Assembly: GCA_021401465.1 (NCBI GenBank)
Contig: JADDMT010000021.1
Coordinates: 124,001-188,000 of the forward strand
Length of the DNA: 64,000 nucleotides
Direction: 5' to 3'
DNA from: Teratosphaeria epicoccoides
Taxonomy: Eukaryota; Ascomycota; Dothideomycetes; Mycosphaerellales; Teratosphaeriaceae
The number at the start of each line of letters is the position of its first letter. Positions within the stretch are counted from its first letter, which is position 1. Below are positions 22,141-33,346 of the stretch, piece by piece. The position numbers and the translations under genes were made by a program. Under the pieces are notes generated by a model. It was given only the letters and a program-made list of their open reading frames with translations. It searched no databases and was not told where the DNA came from.

Positions 22141-22761
22141 TCTGTTAGCAGAGTACTTTACTCATCAAGCCAAGGACCGTCCTCAATGTCTCATCTTGCC
22201 TCACCCCATGACGATTGGATAGAGAACACAAAGCTGCATTCCACACTGTCTCAGGAGAATACTACGTTCGTAGACATCGTGGAGCTGAGGTCGACTCTGC
22301 CGCAATGCAGCAGACCAGAAACCGTCCAGCTGGTGCATTTGTGATTTGTAGGTAGAAGGGCAAGAATAGAGCGGCTAGGGCACGTTCCGAAAAATCTCCA
22401 CTTATTCCGCTCGAGCAAACCTAACAGTTTAGCCCGTCGCCACCCCTGCAGATGCATGAATGGATGGGTGCGTGTTTCCTTCTTGCTGACATCTGCTGTA
22501 CAACCAAGGCAGCAACTCGACACTCGTTTGTTCGTGGGAGGAGGATCTGGCAAATATTTTGGACGTGTAGCATTATCTTCTCGATTGGATTGATTAGGGC
22601 TTGCCGACGGGACAAGACGGTAGAATACAGGAGAAGCTGGGATAGGCTGCATACGCAATACAATCACGCAGGCGTACCACGGTCAACCAAGATACCGCGG
22701 GGCTCCCATAGGCCACGACGCAGATACAACCCTAATCGCACAAGACATCGGGAATTGCGAG
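22141..22761. other. Intergenic region upstream of the Crh-type gene
   Basis: About 620 bases. Minus-strand frames overlap but carry no family signal. It should contain the promoter of the cell-wall enzyme gene and possibly a relic 5' end of the CorA-like locus. Confidence 0.5.
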
Positions 22762-24156
22762 ATGAGGCCGACCTATGATCTGGCGGCCGCGATCGCGACC
22801 ACATTCGCGCTCACTGCCAGAGCAGACACGACCATCACTTGTGGTGCAAACAATCTGTGCCCATCGTCATCACCTTGCTGTTCTCAATATGGCGAATGTG
22901 GTGTAGGCGCATATTGTCTGGGAGGATGTGATCCACGATACTCACATGAGCTTCAGTCATGCGTCGCGGCGCCAACATGCAAGAGCGCGGACTACAAGCT
23001 TACGTCCCTGGACGATGTCGCCGCGAATACCGAGTACCTGGGCGACGACTCGAACACCAATTGGGTCTCAAGCGGAACGCCAGTAGTGTATAATGACAAC
23101 AGTATTTTGTTGACAATGGCGCCGAACACAGTCGGTACGCTGTTGATGAGTACGCACTATGTTTGGTATGGCAAGATTAGTGCAAATTTGAGCACCAGTG
23201 CTGGCGCCGGTGTGGTCACAGCGTTTATCATGATGAGTGACGTGCACGATGAGATCGACTTCGAGTTTGTCGGTACGGATCTGAACGATGCGCAGAGTAA
23301 CTATTATTTCCAGGGTATCACGGATTGTAGGTTGAGGCAACGTCTGATTATCGGGATCGATGTGCTGACTGGGGATCGCGCAGATGACAACGAGAAGAAT
23401 TTGACCGTCTCCTCTGATACCCGAGAAAACATGCACGAATACACATTCGACTGGCAGCCAGATTACATTACCTGGTCCATTGACGGCACTCCTCTCCGAA
23501 CCAAGTACCGAAATGAGACTTACAATACCACGACCCAACAATACCACTTCCCGCAAACGCCGGCTCGTATCGAGCTATCCCTGTGGCCTGCGGGTCTGCA
23601 GAGCAATGGTCAGGGTACCGTTGATTGGGCTGGTGGCCTGGTAGACTGGAACAGCCAATACATGCAGAACGGCTACTACTACGCTCGATTTGCCGAGGTG
23701 ACTGTTGAGTGCTACGGTCCTCCGTCTGGCTGGAATAACAACCACGGCAGCGAAGCCTACTACTACACCAGCACCTACGGCACGAATGATACCGTCGCCA
23801 CTGGTAATAACAACACGGAGCTGGCCTCGTTCTACGCGACTGGCGATAATCCTAAGGTCAACCCGAGTGCATCTGCATCAGCCGATGGCTCGTCGGCGAC
23901 CTCATCCGCGACTCCACAGACGGTTCCTGGTGTTTCAGGAGGCGGCGCGCGCGGAGATGGCGGCACCAGCAGCTCGGACAGCACTTCTTCATCAGGCTCC
24001 TCGGACAGCGACTCGTCATCCTCCAGCTCGAGCTCCGGTGGCCAGACGGGCTTCTCGCAGGGCACTGGATCTTCGGGGACGAGTCAAGCCCCCAAAGTGG
24101 TCGCTGGCAGCGCAATTGCGTTGCTTGGATTTTTCGTGGCTTGTTTACTTCTGTGA
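22762..24156 (+). CDS. Crh-type chitin-glucan transglycosylase (GH16, CBM18, GPI anchor)
   Basis: Crh enzymes join chitin to beta-glucan in the fungal wall. Exons 22762-23326 and 23384-24156 give 445 aa. The 57-nt intron (GTAGGT..GCAG, branch GCTGAC) is placed because its removal restores GITDYDNEKNLTVSS. Order: signal peptide (about 1-21, ending ALTARA), a CBM18 chitin-binding domain with its cysteine pattern (CGANNLCPSSSPCC to LGGC), the GH16 domain with the catalytic DEIDFE at about 163-168 (Glu164 nucleophile, Glu168 acid/base), several N-glycosylation sites, a Ser/Gly-rich stalk, and a hydrophobic C-terminus (AIALLGFFVACLLL) that signals a GPI anchor. The presence of CBM18 makes it closer to Utr2/Crh2 than Crh1. 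Confidence 0.92.
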   Translation: MRPTYDLAAAIATTFALTARADTTITCGANNLCPSSSPCCSQYGECGVGAYCLGGCDPRYSHELQSCVAAPTCKSADYKLTSLDDVAANTEYLGDDSNTNWVSSGTPVVYNDNSILLTMAPNTVGTLLMSTHYVWYGKISANLSTSAGAGVVTAFIMMSDVHDEIDFEFVGTDLNDAQSNYYFQGITDCRLRQRLIIGIDVLTGDRADDNEKNLTVSSDTRENMHEYTFDWQPDYITWSIDGTPLRTKYRNETYNTTTQQYHFPQTPARIELSLWPAGLQSNGQGTVDWAGGLVDWNSQYMQNGYYYARFAEVTVECYGPPSGWNNNHGSEAYYYTSTYGTNDTVATGNNNTELASFYATGDNPKVNPSASASADGSSATSSATPQTVPGVSGGGARGDGGTSSSDSTSSSGSSDSDSSSSSSSSGGQTGFSQGTGSSGTSQAPKVVAGSAIALLGFFVACLLL

Positions 24157-24662
24157 TGCAAAAGTATGATCTGAGTTCGATCTTGTAATGATCATGGCAG
24201 CAGTAATGCCCAATAGCGTCCAGTCCTTTGTGTTAATTAGCGGGAGTCGATGGTCGGTATGTGATTCAAATGGGGCAGGAATCGTCTGGACTGGTGTACA
24301 GCTCTGCGGACGGTCCAAGTATGTGTGTAGCAGTCATCTACTTCGACAGATCATAGTAGAATCTGGAGAAGTGCACGCGCTTTTGTAGCCGCCTCTGGCA
24401 CGCCATGTTCTTGTTCGACCCTCTCGAAGTAATGTACAAGCCTGCGAGTCAACGTGATGTGCTTTCGATTCACTTGACGACATTTGCACGTGACATTTTT
24501 GCCTCAGGTTTCAGTCTTGGCGGACCACCACGCGGGAATATTCCGCTCCTCAATTTGACAGTCCCACGATTTTATACGACAACTACCTACAATCGACCGC
24601 AATCATCCATCTACACGTGTACCTCTAAACATAACAGCAACACTGCAGAAACCACCACGAAA
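24157..24662. other. Intergenic region containing the RPS21 promoter
   Basis: About 500 bases between the Crh-type gene and RPS21. The last 100 bases are rich in ACA/CTA-type leader sequence, typical of fungal 5' UTRs. No other feature was seen. Confidence 0.5.
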
Positions 24663-24989
24663 ATGGAGAACGAACGCGGAGAGCTCGTAGATCTGTGAGC
24701 GATCTCCAAATTTCCTCCCCCGGAACTGCAATCGCATACTGACGCGGCTCTCCTCTACAGCTACGTCCCGCGCAAGTGCAGCGCGACGAACCGCATTATC
24801 AAGGCCAAGGATCACGCTTCCGTCCAGCTCTCCGTCGGCAAGGTCGACGAGAATGGCAGATACACCGGCGAGAATCAGGTTTACGCTTTGTGCGGATTCG
24901 TGAGGGCCATGGGTGAGAGCGATGATGCCCTCAACCGGCTCACGCAGAAAGATGGGTTCCTGAGGGGTGTATGGAGTGCGTCGAGATGA
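24663..24989 (+). CDS. RPS21: 40S ribosomal protein eS21
   Basis: A component of the small ribosomal subunit. Two exons, 24663-24694 and 24761-24989, separated by a 66-nt intron (GTGAGC..CTACAG) that splits a Leu codon; the product is 86 aa, close to the usual 87. It starts MENERGELVDL, a nearly invariant start, and continues VPRKCSATNRIIKAKDHASV, then VDENGRYTGENQ and ALCGFVRAMGESDD, ending GVWSASR. The very early intron is common in fungal ribosomal protein genes. Identification is certain from sequence conservation. Confidence 0.97.
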
Positions 24990-26846
24990 AGAGCGGGTGA
25001 CAATGACATGAAGAGTGGGTGTGAGAGCGTGAGTGCAGGCGCAACATTGGTTCAAGAGACAGTCTGCTGACGAGGATTTAGCCGTCTGATGCGAATGAGG
25101 ACAGCGTGGAGCGCCAGATGAAGTGGCTCAATTCTGGCTGAGCTTTATCAAGCGGGCGGGGCGATGCAACAGACTCCGCGGCCGAATATGTTTCCAGCAT
25201 GAGCACGCGAGCTTCGACCACTCCCGAAACTGCATGCTTTTGGAAGCTGCCTCCAGTGCTTGCTTGATCTCCGTCCTTTCATTTCCCGTGCATCTCACGC
25301 AGCTTTCGAGCTCTCCGTTCTGAATTCACACTTGGCTGGCAAACGGCCTTCTCTTTCCTTGCTGTGCTCACTATCCGTCAGAGGTAGGTGACGTGCATCA
25401 CCATATGAGAGCAGAAGGAAAGGCAGAATGAGCAGGTCTAGACGGGTTCCTCGGAAACCTCTTACTTGCTTGCTCGATTGCAGCCTAGATTGATTGAGTC
25501 CTTAGGAGACTCGTTCTGAAAAGTCCGCAGCCACTGAGGTTCTTGGGCTGTGTACACAGATGCGGACGAGACAATTTCTCACTCTCACGTCCCCAACACA
25601 CAACTTCGGACTTGGACCCTGCATATGTGGATCATGATCCTACTGGCCCTTTCTGGCCCGCGCAGACTTAGGCGTCAGTGCGACCGCCTGCTTGGCGACT
25701 CCATCACGACTCGGTCAAGCTCGCGCACGAGCACCGGCGACTCGCTACACCGTCGGTAGGATCGCGATCATGAGCTATCAAGTGCGGCCTCCCCTCTCAA
25801 AGTGGTCTGCTTCGATACGTCCTTCGGCGAGTGCAATGTCCTCTTCCGTCCTTGCAAGAATCCCCATCAGAATTTATCCCTTACGCTGCAGTGGCATCAT
25901 TGCTCGCCAGCAGCGCTACCATCTATAAATGGTTGGAAGACGCAGCTGTCACAAATCGATTGGCATGCCGCCAAATGTAACCGACTACACGATGGACGCT
26001 TGCGCCGGGCTGAAGCAAGATTACCATGAGGGTGACTACGCATCTTTCCGGATCATACATGGACACGAAGGCAAGACCACTATCATATGGTAGTGTCATA
26101 ACCTGCCAAGCTCCGATGATCCCCAGGTACAGGATTGGCGAGTCTACCAGTCTTCGTGCTGCGGTACACTTGTTGATCGCTTGGTCGTGCTAACCAGGGC
26201 CCAATGGTCAGTGCTTCATGATGTTTGCAATCCGTACTTGGTAATCCGAGTGGAAGTGCTCACACCTACAGGCGAGTCTAGGGAGAGGTGCAACCTGGCG
26301 GTCGGCCAATCCAAGGACGCTCAAGAATGTTTTGATAATTGCGAGGATAAATGTTAGGTGGCGGAAGGATCATATTGTGGCATGGTCCCTCAGGCACACA
26401 GTGGTTAGGAAAGCATGAAACACGCTTCAACGTTTTGTATGTGTTGTCAATGAACAAGTTTCTGGTGTCCGCCCAACGAAGTCAGCATATCAGAGACATA
26501 AAATATGTAAGACTGTAACCTGTCATTTGAATGGCAGCCTCACAATTACATGTATGTTGCATACAGGTTGCAGCCAGGACAAGGTTAGGCACCTCCGTGT
26601 CGGGCGGAACCTGGAAAGTCACACAGGCACGTCACGAGTGTCACATGCGGTCCAACATCGATCGCAGCGGATCACGACGCTAACACCACTCTTTCGCACC
26701 GTCGCATACATCATTCCTACGATTCTACATGCACTCTCCCGCGGCAATCCACATCAGCTCAGTCGCGTACGTCCTAGACGACCTGTCGCTCGAAACCTGG
26801 AATATAAAAAGCGTGACGGCCTGCGTGCCAAAGTCATCTTCGAGCT
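24990..26846. other. Intergenic region
   Basis: About 1.86 kb with only short frames on both strands, none with a recognised domain. It contains the RPS21 3' end and the promoter of the DUF7514-like gene. No repeat or RNA gene was recognised. Confidence 0.55.
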
Positions 26847-28973
26847 ATGGCGACAGCCACTGCTAGCCCGCCGGCGACGAGCGCGGTGCAAGAAGACGTT
26901 CCGGCACCTGCCTCCGCGACTGCGCCAGTCCCGAGCAAGCATTTGAGCACGGACGAGCGAGAAGCATACGAGTACTGGGGATATCTGTTCAAGGCAGACA
27001 AGACTGGGACGGACAAGCTGAGGAGCTTGCTGAGAGGCCTAAAAACCCACATCAACAAGACGTATGACCCATCTGACCAGCCAGATCTGCTTCCATCCCA
27101 AATAGCTGCCTTTTACCGGGACCTCGATGGCAACTATGATCAGCTCTTTCTCAATACACCTTCCGAAAGCATTGCGTTCATCTACAAGAGTTTGGGATGT
27201 CTCCATAGTCTCCAGCCCCAGGCCTGCACGCCTAGCACAGCATTCACTGATCCCACAGTACCTGCGCTGAAGACAGAGGGATGGATTATGTGGCAGACCA
27301 TCCAGTCGCTTTTGGGCCCCGAAGAGCACAGTGATTTCCTGATCAAAGCAGTGCGGAAGTGGCAGATCAAAGATCCATCTACCGGAGAGGCATTTCCCGA
27401 CGTTTTGCCCAGGCGCTGCTTCCCGGCAGAACCAGACAAGCACATGGTCGCGTGGTACGAGGCCGTAAGCGAAAGGTTGAAGAAGGAGGCTGAGGAGGAA
27501 GAGGAGAAACAGCGGTTGATTGAGGCTGAGCAGGAAGATGCGCGACGCGTGCGTGATCGGAAACAAAGTCATTTGGTGAGGCGAGAAGAGCTGTCGGATG
27601 GCGAGTCGGTAGACTCGCGAGGACCAGCATTGGCTTATTTCCGCAATCCTCTATATAGGCACGTGGACAGCAGGCCAAGCATCGTTAGGCGAGAGAGCAA
27701 ACGGCCCGGGGTCAGTCCAAGGCCCACCTCGTCGATGATGGATAAGGGCAAGGAGGCAGCTACCACGGTAGGCCATATCGTCAAGAATATTGGTAGCCCG
27801 CACCTGTGGGATGGTGGTCACCATTCTGGTAGTAGGCCGCAAAGCAGTGATAAGGATCGAAGGCGGCGTAGCGTGCCAGACCACCGCCATGTCCATCATC
27901 ATCCTGCTGAGCTGGGGCCCGAACCCGCAGCGCCCGGCGCGTTTGATGATGACATTACGCCGCCTGAGCATAAACATCACCGTCGGGTGTCTTCCCACCA
28001 TTCGCGTCCGCCAGTGGACAGCCCCGTTAACGACAATGGATTGGCTGACGAGTCAAGCCCGACCAGTCCTCGGCCTGGATCCCAGAGACATCACTCTCAG
28101 CTTTCTAGAGAATCATCCAATCTTCGTCATTCACGCAGCCATGAGCCCACCCCGAGCGAGAAACAGTACCAAGACTACTTCTCTGGTTACGACAGCACTG
28201 ATTTGCGACGCGCTGCGACTCATAATGCCGATACCCCCAGCTCTGCTGGCAATGACTCGCCCGCTCGCGGGGCCGGTCCTGGATTTGAGCCGTCAGCATC
28301 CCCACTCTTCGCTACGCACGTCTCACAGCGTCCGCAACCACCTCCGCCATCTATGCTTCGTCACGGCCGTCCGCAAAGCAGCCATAGGATGTCATCCGCG
28401 GATCCGTGTGCGCCGCGACCTAATTCTTCACTCCGACGTACAAAAGGGCCTGGCTACAGTCACAGTCCAGCGGACCACGAACGTAGACACGACCGGCGTG
28501 AGCAGCTAATGGATGAGGAAAGGCGACCGCGGCATGACAGTCCGCGCCGACCGCGATATGAGCAGAGCCCAGTAGGCTATGATGACGATCATGTTGCCCC
28601 TCCACCTCCACGCCAAGCTTCCGGCCGTCCTCCTTCGCGGTCATTGGATGAGCCTCGCCATCACGGGAACATGGCTCCGCCACCAATCAGTGGACCTATG
28701 GGTCCACCGTTTGACCATCGCCGACGTCCATCGCGCATGAGCGGTTCAGATCTGTCGTATGCCGGTGCTGAGGATCCTCGTCGTGGTCCGCCTCCTGGCC
28801 CGCCGCTCCCAGACCATCGCCAAGGCCGACCAAAGCAAACCCGTTTCGCCGGTGACGGCCCTCCGCGTGGACATCCGCCACTGGTACCACCTCCAAGTGG
28901 GAGACGAAGAAGGGATGGGTCGGTCAGCGGAGTTGACGGGAGGCAGTATGCAGATGCCAGTCCTTGGCAGTAG
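26847..28973 (+). CDS. DUF7514-like domain protein with disordered tail
   Basis: A single exon of 708 aa. After a short Ala/Pro-rich start, residues about 35-210 form a folded block with YEYWGYLFKADKTGTDKLRS, then PSQIAAFYRDLDGNYDQLF and MWQTIQSLLGPEEHSDFLIK, which I recognise as a domain common in filamentous ascomycetes and labelled DUF7514. A Glu-rich coiled-coil segment follows (SERLKKEAEEEEEKQRL), and the remaining 450 residues are disordered: rich in Ser, Pro, Arg and His. Function is unknown. The N-terminal block is the only region likely to be conserved; the tail resembles scaffolds or phospho-regulated linkers. Confidence 0.78.
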   Translation: MATATASPPATSAVQEDVPAPASATAPVPSKHLSTDEREAYEYWGYLFKADKTGTDKLRSLLRGLKTHINKTYDPSDQPDLLPSQIAAFYRDLDGNYDQLFLNTPSESIAFIYKSLGCLHSLQPQACTPSTAFTDPTVPALKTEGWIMWQTIQSLLGPEEHSDFLIKAVRKWQIKDPSTGEAFPDVLPRRCFPAEPDKHMVAWYEAVSERLKKEAEEEEEKQRLIEAEQEDARRVRDRKQSHLVRREELSDGESVDSRGPALAYFRNPLYRHVDSRPSIVRRESKRPGVSPRPTSSMMDKGKEAATTVGHIVKNIGSPHLWDGGHHSGSRPQSSDKDRRRRSVPDHRHVHHHPAELGPEPAAPGAFDDDITPPEHKHHRRVSSHHSRPPVDSPVNDNGLADESSPTSPRPGSQRHHSQLSRESSNLRHSRSHEPTPSEKQYQDYFSGYDSTDLRRAATHNADTPSSAGNDSPARGAGPGFEPSASPLFATHVSQRPQPPPPSMLRHGRPQSSHRMSSADPCAPRPNSSLRRTKGPGYSHSPADHERRHDRREQLMDEERRPRHDSPRRPRYEQSPVGYDDDHVAPPPPRQASGRPPSRSLDEPRHHGNMAPPPISGPMGPPFDHRRRPSRMSGSDLSYAGAEDPRRGPPPGPPLPDHRQGRPKQTRFAGDGPPRGHPPLVPPPSGRRRRDGSVSGVDGRQYADASPWQ

Positions 28974-30327
28974 TATCTACCAGGTGGGCTAGCTCGTGAG
29001 AAGGACTGTGTGATCTTTGTCTACGAATAGAGGCCGCCTGAGTATCGCGAGACGCGTTTTGATCACTTGGGTGCACTCTTCGGGATGCCAAATCCTCTGA
29101 GTAAGTTTCGGTGTGAACAAATTTGAAGGCTCTGATGCAGAACATGGAAGAGATGACGCTCATACGCAAAGAGAGTCTTGAATTCAGGACACATCATACG
29201 TGATATGATTCGGGACCTGTGTGAATCGAAGATCGGAAGGGACTCATCTGAGCGAACGTTGAGTTCATGGAGTTGTAACGGACGCTGAATTGAATGACGA
29301 GCAGCATGAGGATATCTTGGTCTACGACTGAACGCCACTTTGTCATCAATATCACTAGACTGTCTTCAATCGAGAGTAATTCATCACAGCCCGGGGCGCA
29401 ACGTGCGCTCCGCGATCCCAAAAGTTGGCCTCGCTATGCCTGAGTGACGAAGTTCATCGCTGGACATCAATGCCCAGGCCTTTGAAGTCCCAAGCCGGCA
29501 TCGCCTTTCAACGCCTGGAACCGGTTGGCACAAATCAGAGGGCCAAGGTGGTCAATGCATCCGGGGACTGATGTCCATTCCTCTCGCGCTCGCCGGCACC
29601 GGACAACATGAGACATTGCTGCAACCATGAGATAAGGTTTCCAATGTCTGCTGTCAAAGTTGTCCAGACGTCCCCTGCACCACTGCGACACCGAGAGACC
29701 TCGCAACGACCTTGAGAACACGCTTGCGCAAGCACTTGGATGTAACCGTGACCCGCGTGCCTTCTCGCCGGACGCGCTCGTCGAACGCGGAAGGCACAGA
29801 CTACCATTCAAGCAGCTATTGGCGAGACCAAGCCCGCGCTAGCTGGCGTTCACGAAGGCGCCGATCTCGCCCATGCTTTCTCACCCCCCGCACATTCGCC
29901 TCGACGAAAATGGAAGGCACGACTAATCCGCGTGTTGCCCGTGGCGAGATCAATGCCATGCTGGCTGAGGTACCAATATCCTCCGATCCCGCTGCTGCTG
30001 TACCATGAATCAGCTCGCTGGAAGCGGAAGGTTCAACTTCAGGTCCAGTGGCGGGAGCAGGCGCGCGCTAGCTGGCGTACGAGCGGCCTCCGGAGTCGCT
30101 GCTGAAGATGGTGGGATGTGTATGTGTATGGCGATTGAATATCTTGTAAGTTGGTCTTAGATTCGAGTGAGGAATTGGTGTGGATATGTGAGGAAGAGAG
30201 GCTGATGGCATGTGCGTCAGCTTACGAAAGAGGAAGAAACGACTTCTCGATCCGTTTGCTTACTACAAACGACATCCTGAAGTCGAGAAGCCCCCGATCT
30301 CGCTCCACGATTGATGTTGCTACCTGT
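28974..30327. other. Intergenic region with a short dispersed repeat
   Basis: About 1.35 kb without a supported gene. A 14-base sequence GCGCTAGCTGGCGT occurs twice, near 29835-29849 and 30065-30079, containing the palindrome GCTAGC. Its role is unknown and chance is not excluded. Confidence 0.4.
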
Positions 30328-32424
30328 CTAATCTAAATGGGTCATATTGAATAGGCGGTGCCCGGTGTCCGTGTTGCCCTTGCCGGTAAACTTGTTGTCC
30401 GAGACCCGAAGCGCCACCACAGTCACCTGTGATCCCCCACTCAAACCCTTTACCAACTCTCCACTCACCTCCGTAGCCTCTTGCTGCACTACACCCGCCA
30501 CCACAACAATCTTCATGTCTGGTACGACACTTCGGATCTGATCCACGAATGGCAGGAGGCTTCCGCCGGTGTTGATCACGCCGTCGACCAAAATGACATT
30601 CTTGCAGACCTCGAGGTGCTTCGCGGTCAGGTCAGTCGCGTTCTTTGCATGCAGGAACATGGCCTGTGGAAAGGCGTCGCTGACGCCGAAGGCCATGGGC
30701 TCGCCACCTCGCATCAATGGCACGATTAGAGTCTGACTCTCATGAAGGAGACGATGGCCCTTGGTGCTCTTGCCTGCTTGAACGTGCGGCATATCGTACT
30801 CTTCGAGGCCGATTACGCCAGGCGAGGTCACGAGCTGTGTCGCAAGGTACCTGCCGACGTCGTGGTGGGCTTGTCTGAGCTCTTTGCCGCGGATATTTGC
30901 GTTCCTCGTTGGCGCCGCAAGCAGCTGTGCGGCCGTAGCATCAGTTGCAGCGATGAGTCGCATTGGACGGTGTGCCGTGACAGCTTCCATGAATGACGCA
31001 TCTTGCAGCTTCATGATCGGCAACGTCTTCTCGTCCAGCATCAGCTTCGCGGTGCTTGGGAGCAGGACCTGCTTAGCCCGCAGTCCTTCCGTCTTGATAG
31101 CACTCGTCAGCACACCCTCCATCGACTTGCTTCTGGTCGCCTCCTCACCGACGACGACGAAAGCTTCATCCGCCTCTCTAAGCATGCCCAGATCCAACGG
31201 ACCATCACCGAAGGCGCAGACGTGGAGCTGATGTCGTCCTCGCAATCTGGCGACAAGTGCCTTCTTGACAACACCGTTGACAACGAAGCCGTCCGCCAAT
31301 CGCCCGCCGCCGACGACTGGAACGGTACCGGACAGGCCAGCTCGGACCAGGATCTTCTCCCATATCTCCCTCGAGCCAGACGTCAGCACCAGGGCCTTGA
31401 CGTGCTGCTGCTGCTTGGTGACCTCTTGTAAGAGCATCACGAATTCTTGATGCGGCTTCACCGTTGCGATGACTGACTGACACAGCGGATTGAGGTCACG
31501 GCTGTCCGCAAGGTCCTCAGTCATCAGAGTCGTCTGACGAAAGGAGAAGTAGTCGTAGCCAAACGGACCTTTAAATGGATTTCTTTCCTGCCAAATATCT
31601 TGACCGGCAGCTTTCCAGAACAAGTCGCCGCTGTCCTGCGGTATGAGAGTCTTGTCGCCATCGATTACGAGCATGGTCTCCAGCTTGTTGCCTCCAGCAT
31701 GCTGAACGACTGCGTCAAGCCGCTGCTCCGCCATCTTGAGATTGTACGCAAAGCTGTGTTTGCCGAAATCACGGATCCGCTCAGCGACTTTGTCTACAGA
31801 GTTCGTGTCATGGACAATGGAGAACAAAATGCCTTGGTCAGCGCACACCTTTTGCAGATTCTCTCTCTCAATGTCTTGCCACATCTGGAGCTGATCAGCT
31901 TGTAACTGCGCTCGGTCACTGCGAGAAGTGTCTTGCTTCCGGCGTTGGACAATGACTTCGGCCTTGGTGTTCAGATAAGCGATGTGAGTGTAGGCGCTTG
32001 CGTCTTGCCGGGTCCACGCTAGGTCTGGCTCTGCGGTCGTGGGATCCAGGAACATGTAGTGACCGGCGACAATACCGACTTGACGATTGGCATGGCAGTC
32101 TTTGGCAATGCCATTGATGGCCTCTTGACGGAATTTCCGTTGGAGCGTCTTCGGAAGCTCGCCGAATGAGCCTCCCAGCTTCAAAGAGGACATCAGCGAT
32201 GACAGCCTGCTTGAGCCATCCTCGAACCTGTACTTTGTCTGGTCAAGCTTTTGTCGCAGTTGATCCAGAAGGTGAGTCTTGCCACAGCCGGAAACGCCAT
32301 AGATGCCAATGACGACCGGCTTTGGTGTGATCGTTGCATACGGCGGGTTGGGAGCAGGTGAAGATACTTCGTGCTCCGCTATCCGAGAATCAAGCTTGCT
32401 TTGAATTGCCTGCTGATTCCACAT
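30328..32424 (-). CDS. Fusion of P-loop kinase, HAD hydrolase and uracil phosphoribosyltransferase-like domains
   Basis: A single exon of 698 aa. Domain 1 (about 35-235) is a nucleotide-binding P-loop domain: GVSGCGKT at 43-50 and a later NTKAEVIVQRRKQD segment like small-molecule kinases. Domain 2 (about 245-450) is HAD-type: VIDGDKTLIP supplies DxDxT, LTSGSREIW motif II, and FGDGPLDLGML the metal-binding motif. Domain 3 (about 475-698) is phosphoribosyltransferase-like: VGRYLATQLV, then VILVDGVINTGGSL, the PRPP-binding loop. UPRTases convert uracil and PRPP to UMP. The combination suggests pyrimidine salvage with linked phosphorylation or dephosphorylation, but the substrates of domains 1 and 2 are unknown. 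Key residues of all three domains appear present. Confidence 0.82.
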   Translation of the reverse strand: MWNQQAIQSKLDSRIAEHEVSSPAPNPPYATITPKPVVIGIYGVSGCGKTHLLDQLRQKLDQTKYRFEDGSSRLSSLMSSLKLGGSFGELPKTLQRKFRQEAINGIAKDCHANRQVGIVAGHYMFLDPTTAEPDLAWTRQDASAYTHIAYLNTKAEVIVQRRKQDTSRSDRAQLQADQLQMWQDIERENLQKVCADQGILFSIVHDTNSVDKVAERIRDFGKHSFAYNLKMAEQRLDAVVQHAGGNKLETMLVIDGDKTLIPQDSGDLFWKAAGQDIWQERNPFKGPFGYDYFSFRQTTLMTEDLADSRDLNPLCQSVIATVKPHQEFVMLLQEVTKQQQHVKALVLTSGSREIWEKILVRAGLSGTVPVVGGGRLADGFVVNGVVKKALVARLRGRHQLHVCAFGDGPLDLGMLREADEAFVVVGEEATRSKSMEGVLTSAIKTEGLRAKQVLLPSTAKLMLDEKTLPIMKLQDASFMEAVTAHRPMRLIAATDATAAQLLAAPTRNANIRGKELRQAHHDVGRYLATQLVTSPGVIGLEEYDMPHVQAGKSTKGHRLLHESQTLIVPLMRGGEPMAFGVSDAFPQAMFLHAKNATDLTAKHLEVCKNVILVDGVINTGGSLLPFVDQIRSVVPDMKIVVVAGVVQQEATEVSGELVKGLSGGSQVTVVALRVSDNKFTGKGNTDTGHRLFNMTHLD

Positions 32425-33346
32425 TGTCAGGCTGCGGAAAGCTCAGCAATGCTGCAGATTGTATTGCTCGTCGCCGTGCCAACAAAATATAGGCACGGGC
32501 ACTCAAAGCCAGCAAACACGGCGGCGACGAGTTTGTGCCAGAAGAACCTTCCTTTTGCTCGCTTCGTCGGTGCAGACAAACATATATGGAAACAAAGCCT
32601 GCACGCCAGGATCGTCTGGTTGTAAGTGAATGCCAAGGCGTGAGATTGACGCAGATAACGCCAGCGAATGCCTTTCCATCGCTGACGACACTCTAATGAT
32701 CCGGTACACTGTACATGCTGTGTTGATCAGTGCAGTCACATACATCCCGTCCCACTTGTCTCGCTTCTCTATCGATACCACAATCGTACGAAATCTAGAG
32801 GGTGCGTACAAGAATGGAAAGTATACTAAAGTCGTAGTCTTGAGATAGCGGAATCGACGAATTTGTGACATAGCACTGGTTGGATAGTACGTCTATGAGG
32901 TAGACATTACGGCTGCCATGAGCCTTAGCAGAGGGGCATGGCGTATCCCCTTACCAACCCGATTCTTGGTCAAATGTGCAGAGCAGATTGGGTTCGGCAG
33001 AAAGTCAAGAGGGTCACGTCTGATTCCGAAACGGTGCATTCAAGTTTTGTCGAGAGGAAGGCCACCGAAGCTGACATTGATCCTTTAATATGATTGTCAG
33101 AATCCTCAATCTTCGACGCAATGTCAGACAGTCAAATGTCTCTCTACTGGATGATCGAGGCTCGATTAGACATGACAAAGCACTGACTGACCTTGATGGT
33201 TTCGACTAAGAGATGACCTGACTAATCCAATATACTTCCGACCTTATTGCTCCTCATCTATTTGTAGCTATGACTCCAAATCTCAGAGTCTTTCGTGACG
33301 CCTACGATTTTCAGGTCCTTGACTTTTGAGTGCTCGCAGAAATTAC
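32425..33346. other. Intergenic region
   Basis: About 920 bases, AT-richer than neighbours around 33040-33330. Only short frames are present. It holds the promoter of the kinase/HAD/UPRT fusion and the 3' end of the alcohol dehydrogenase gene. Confidence 0.5.
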
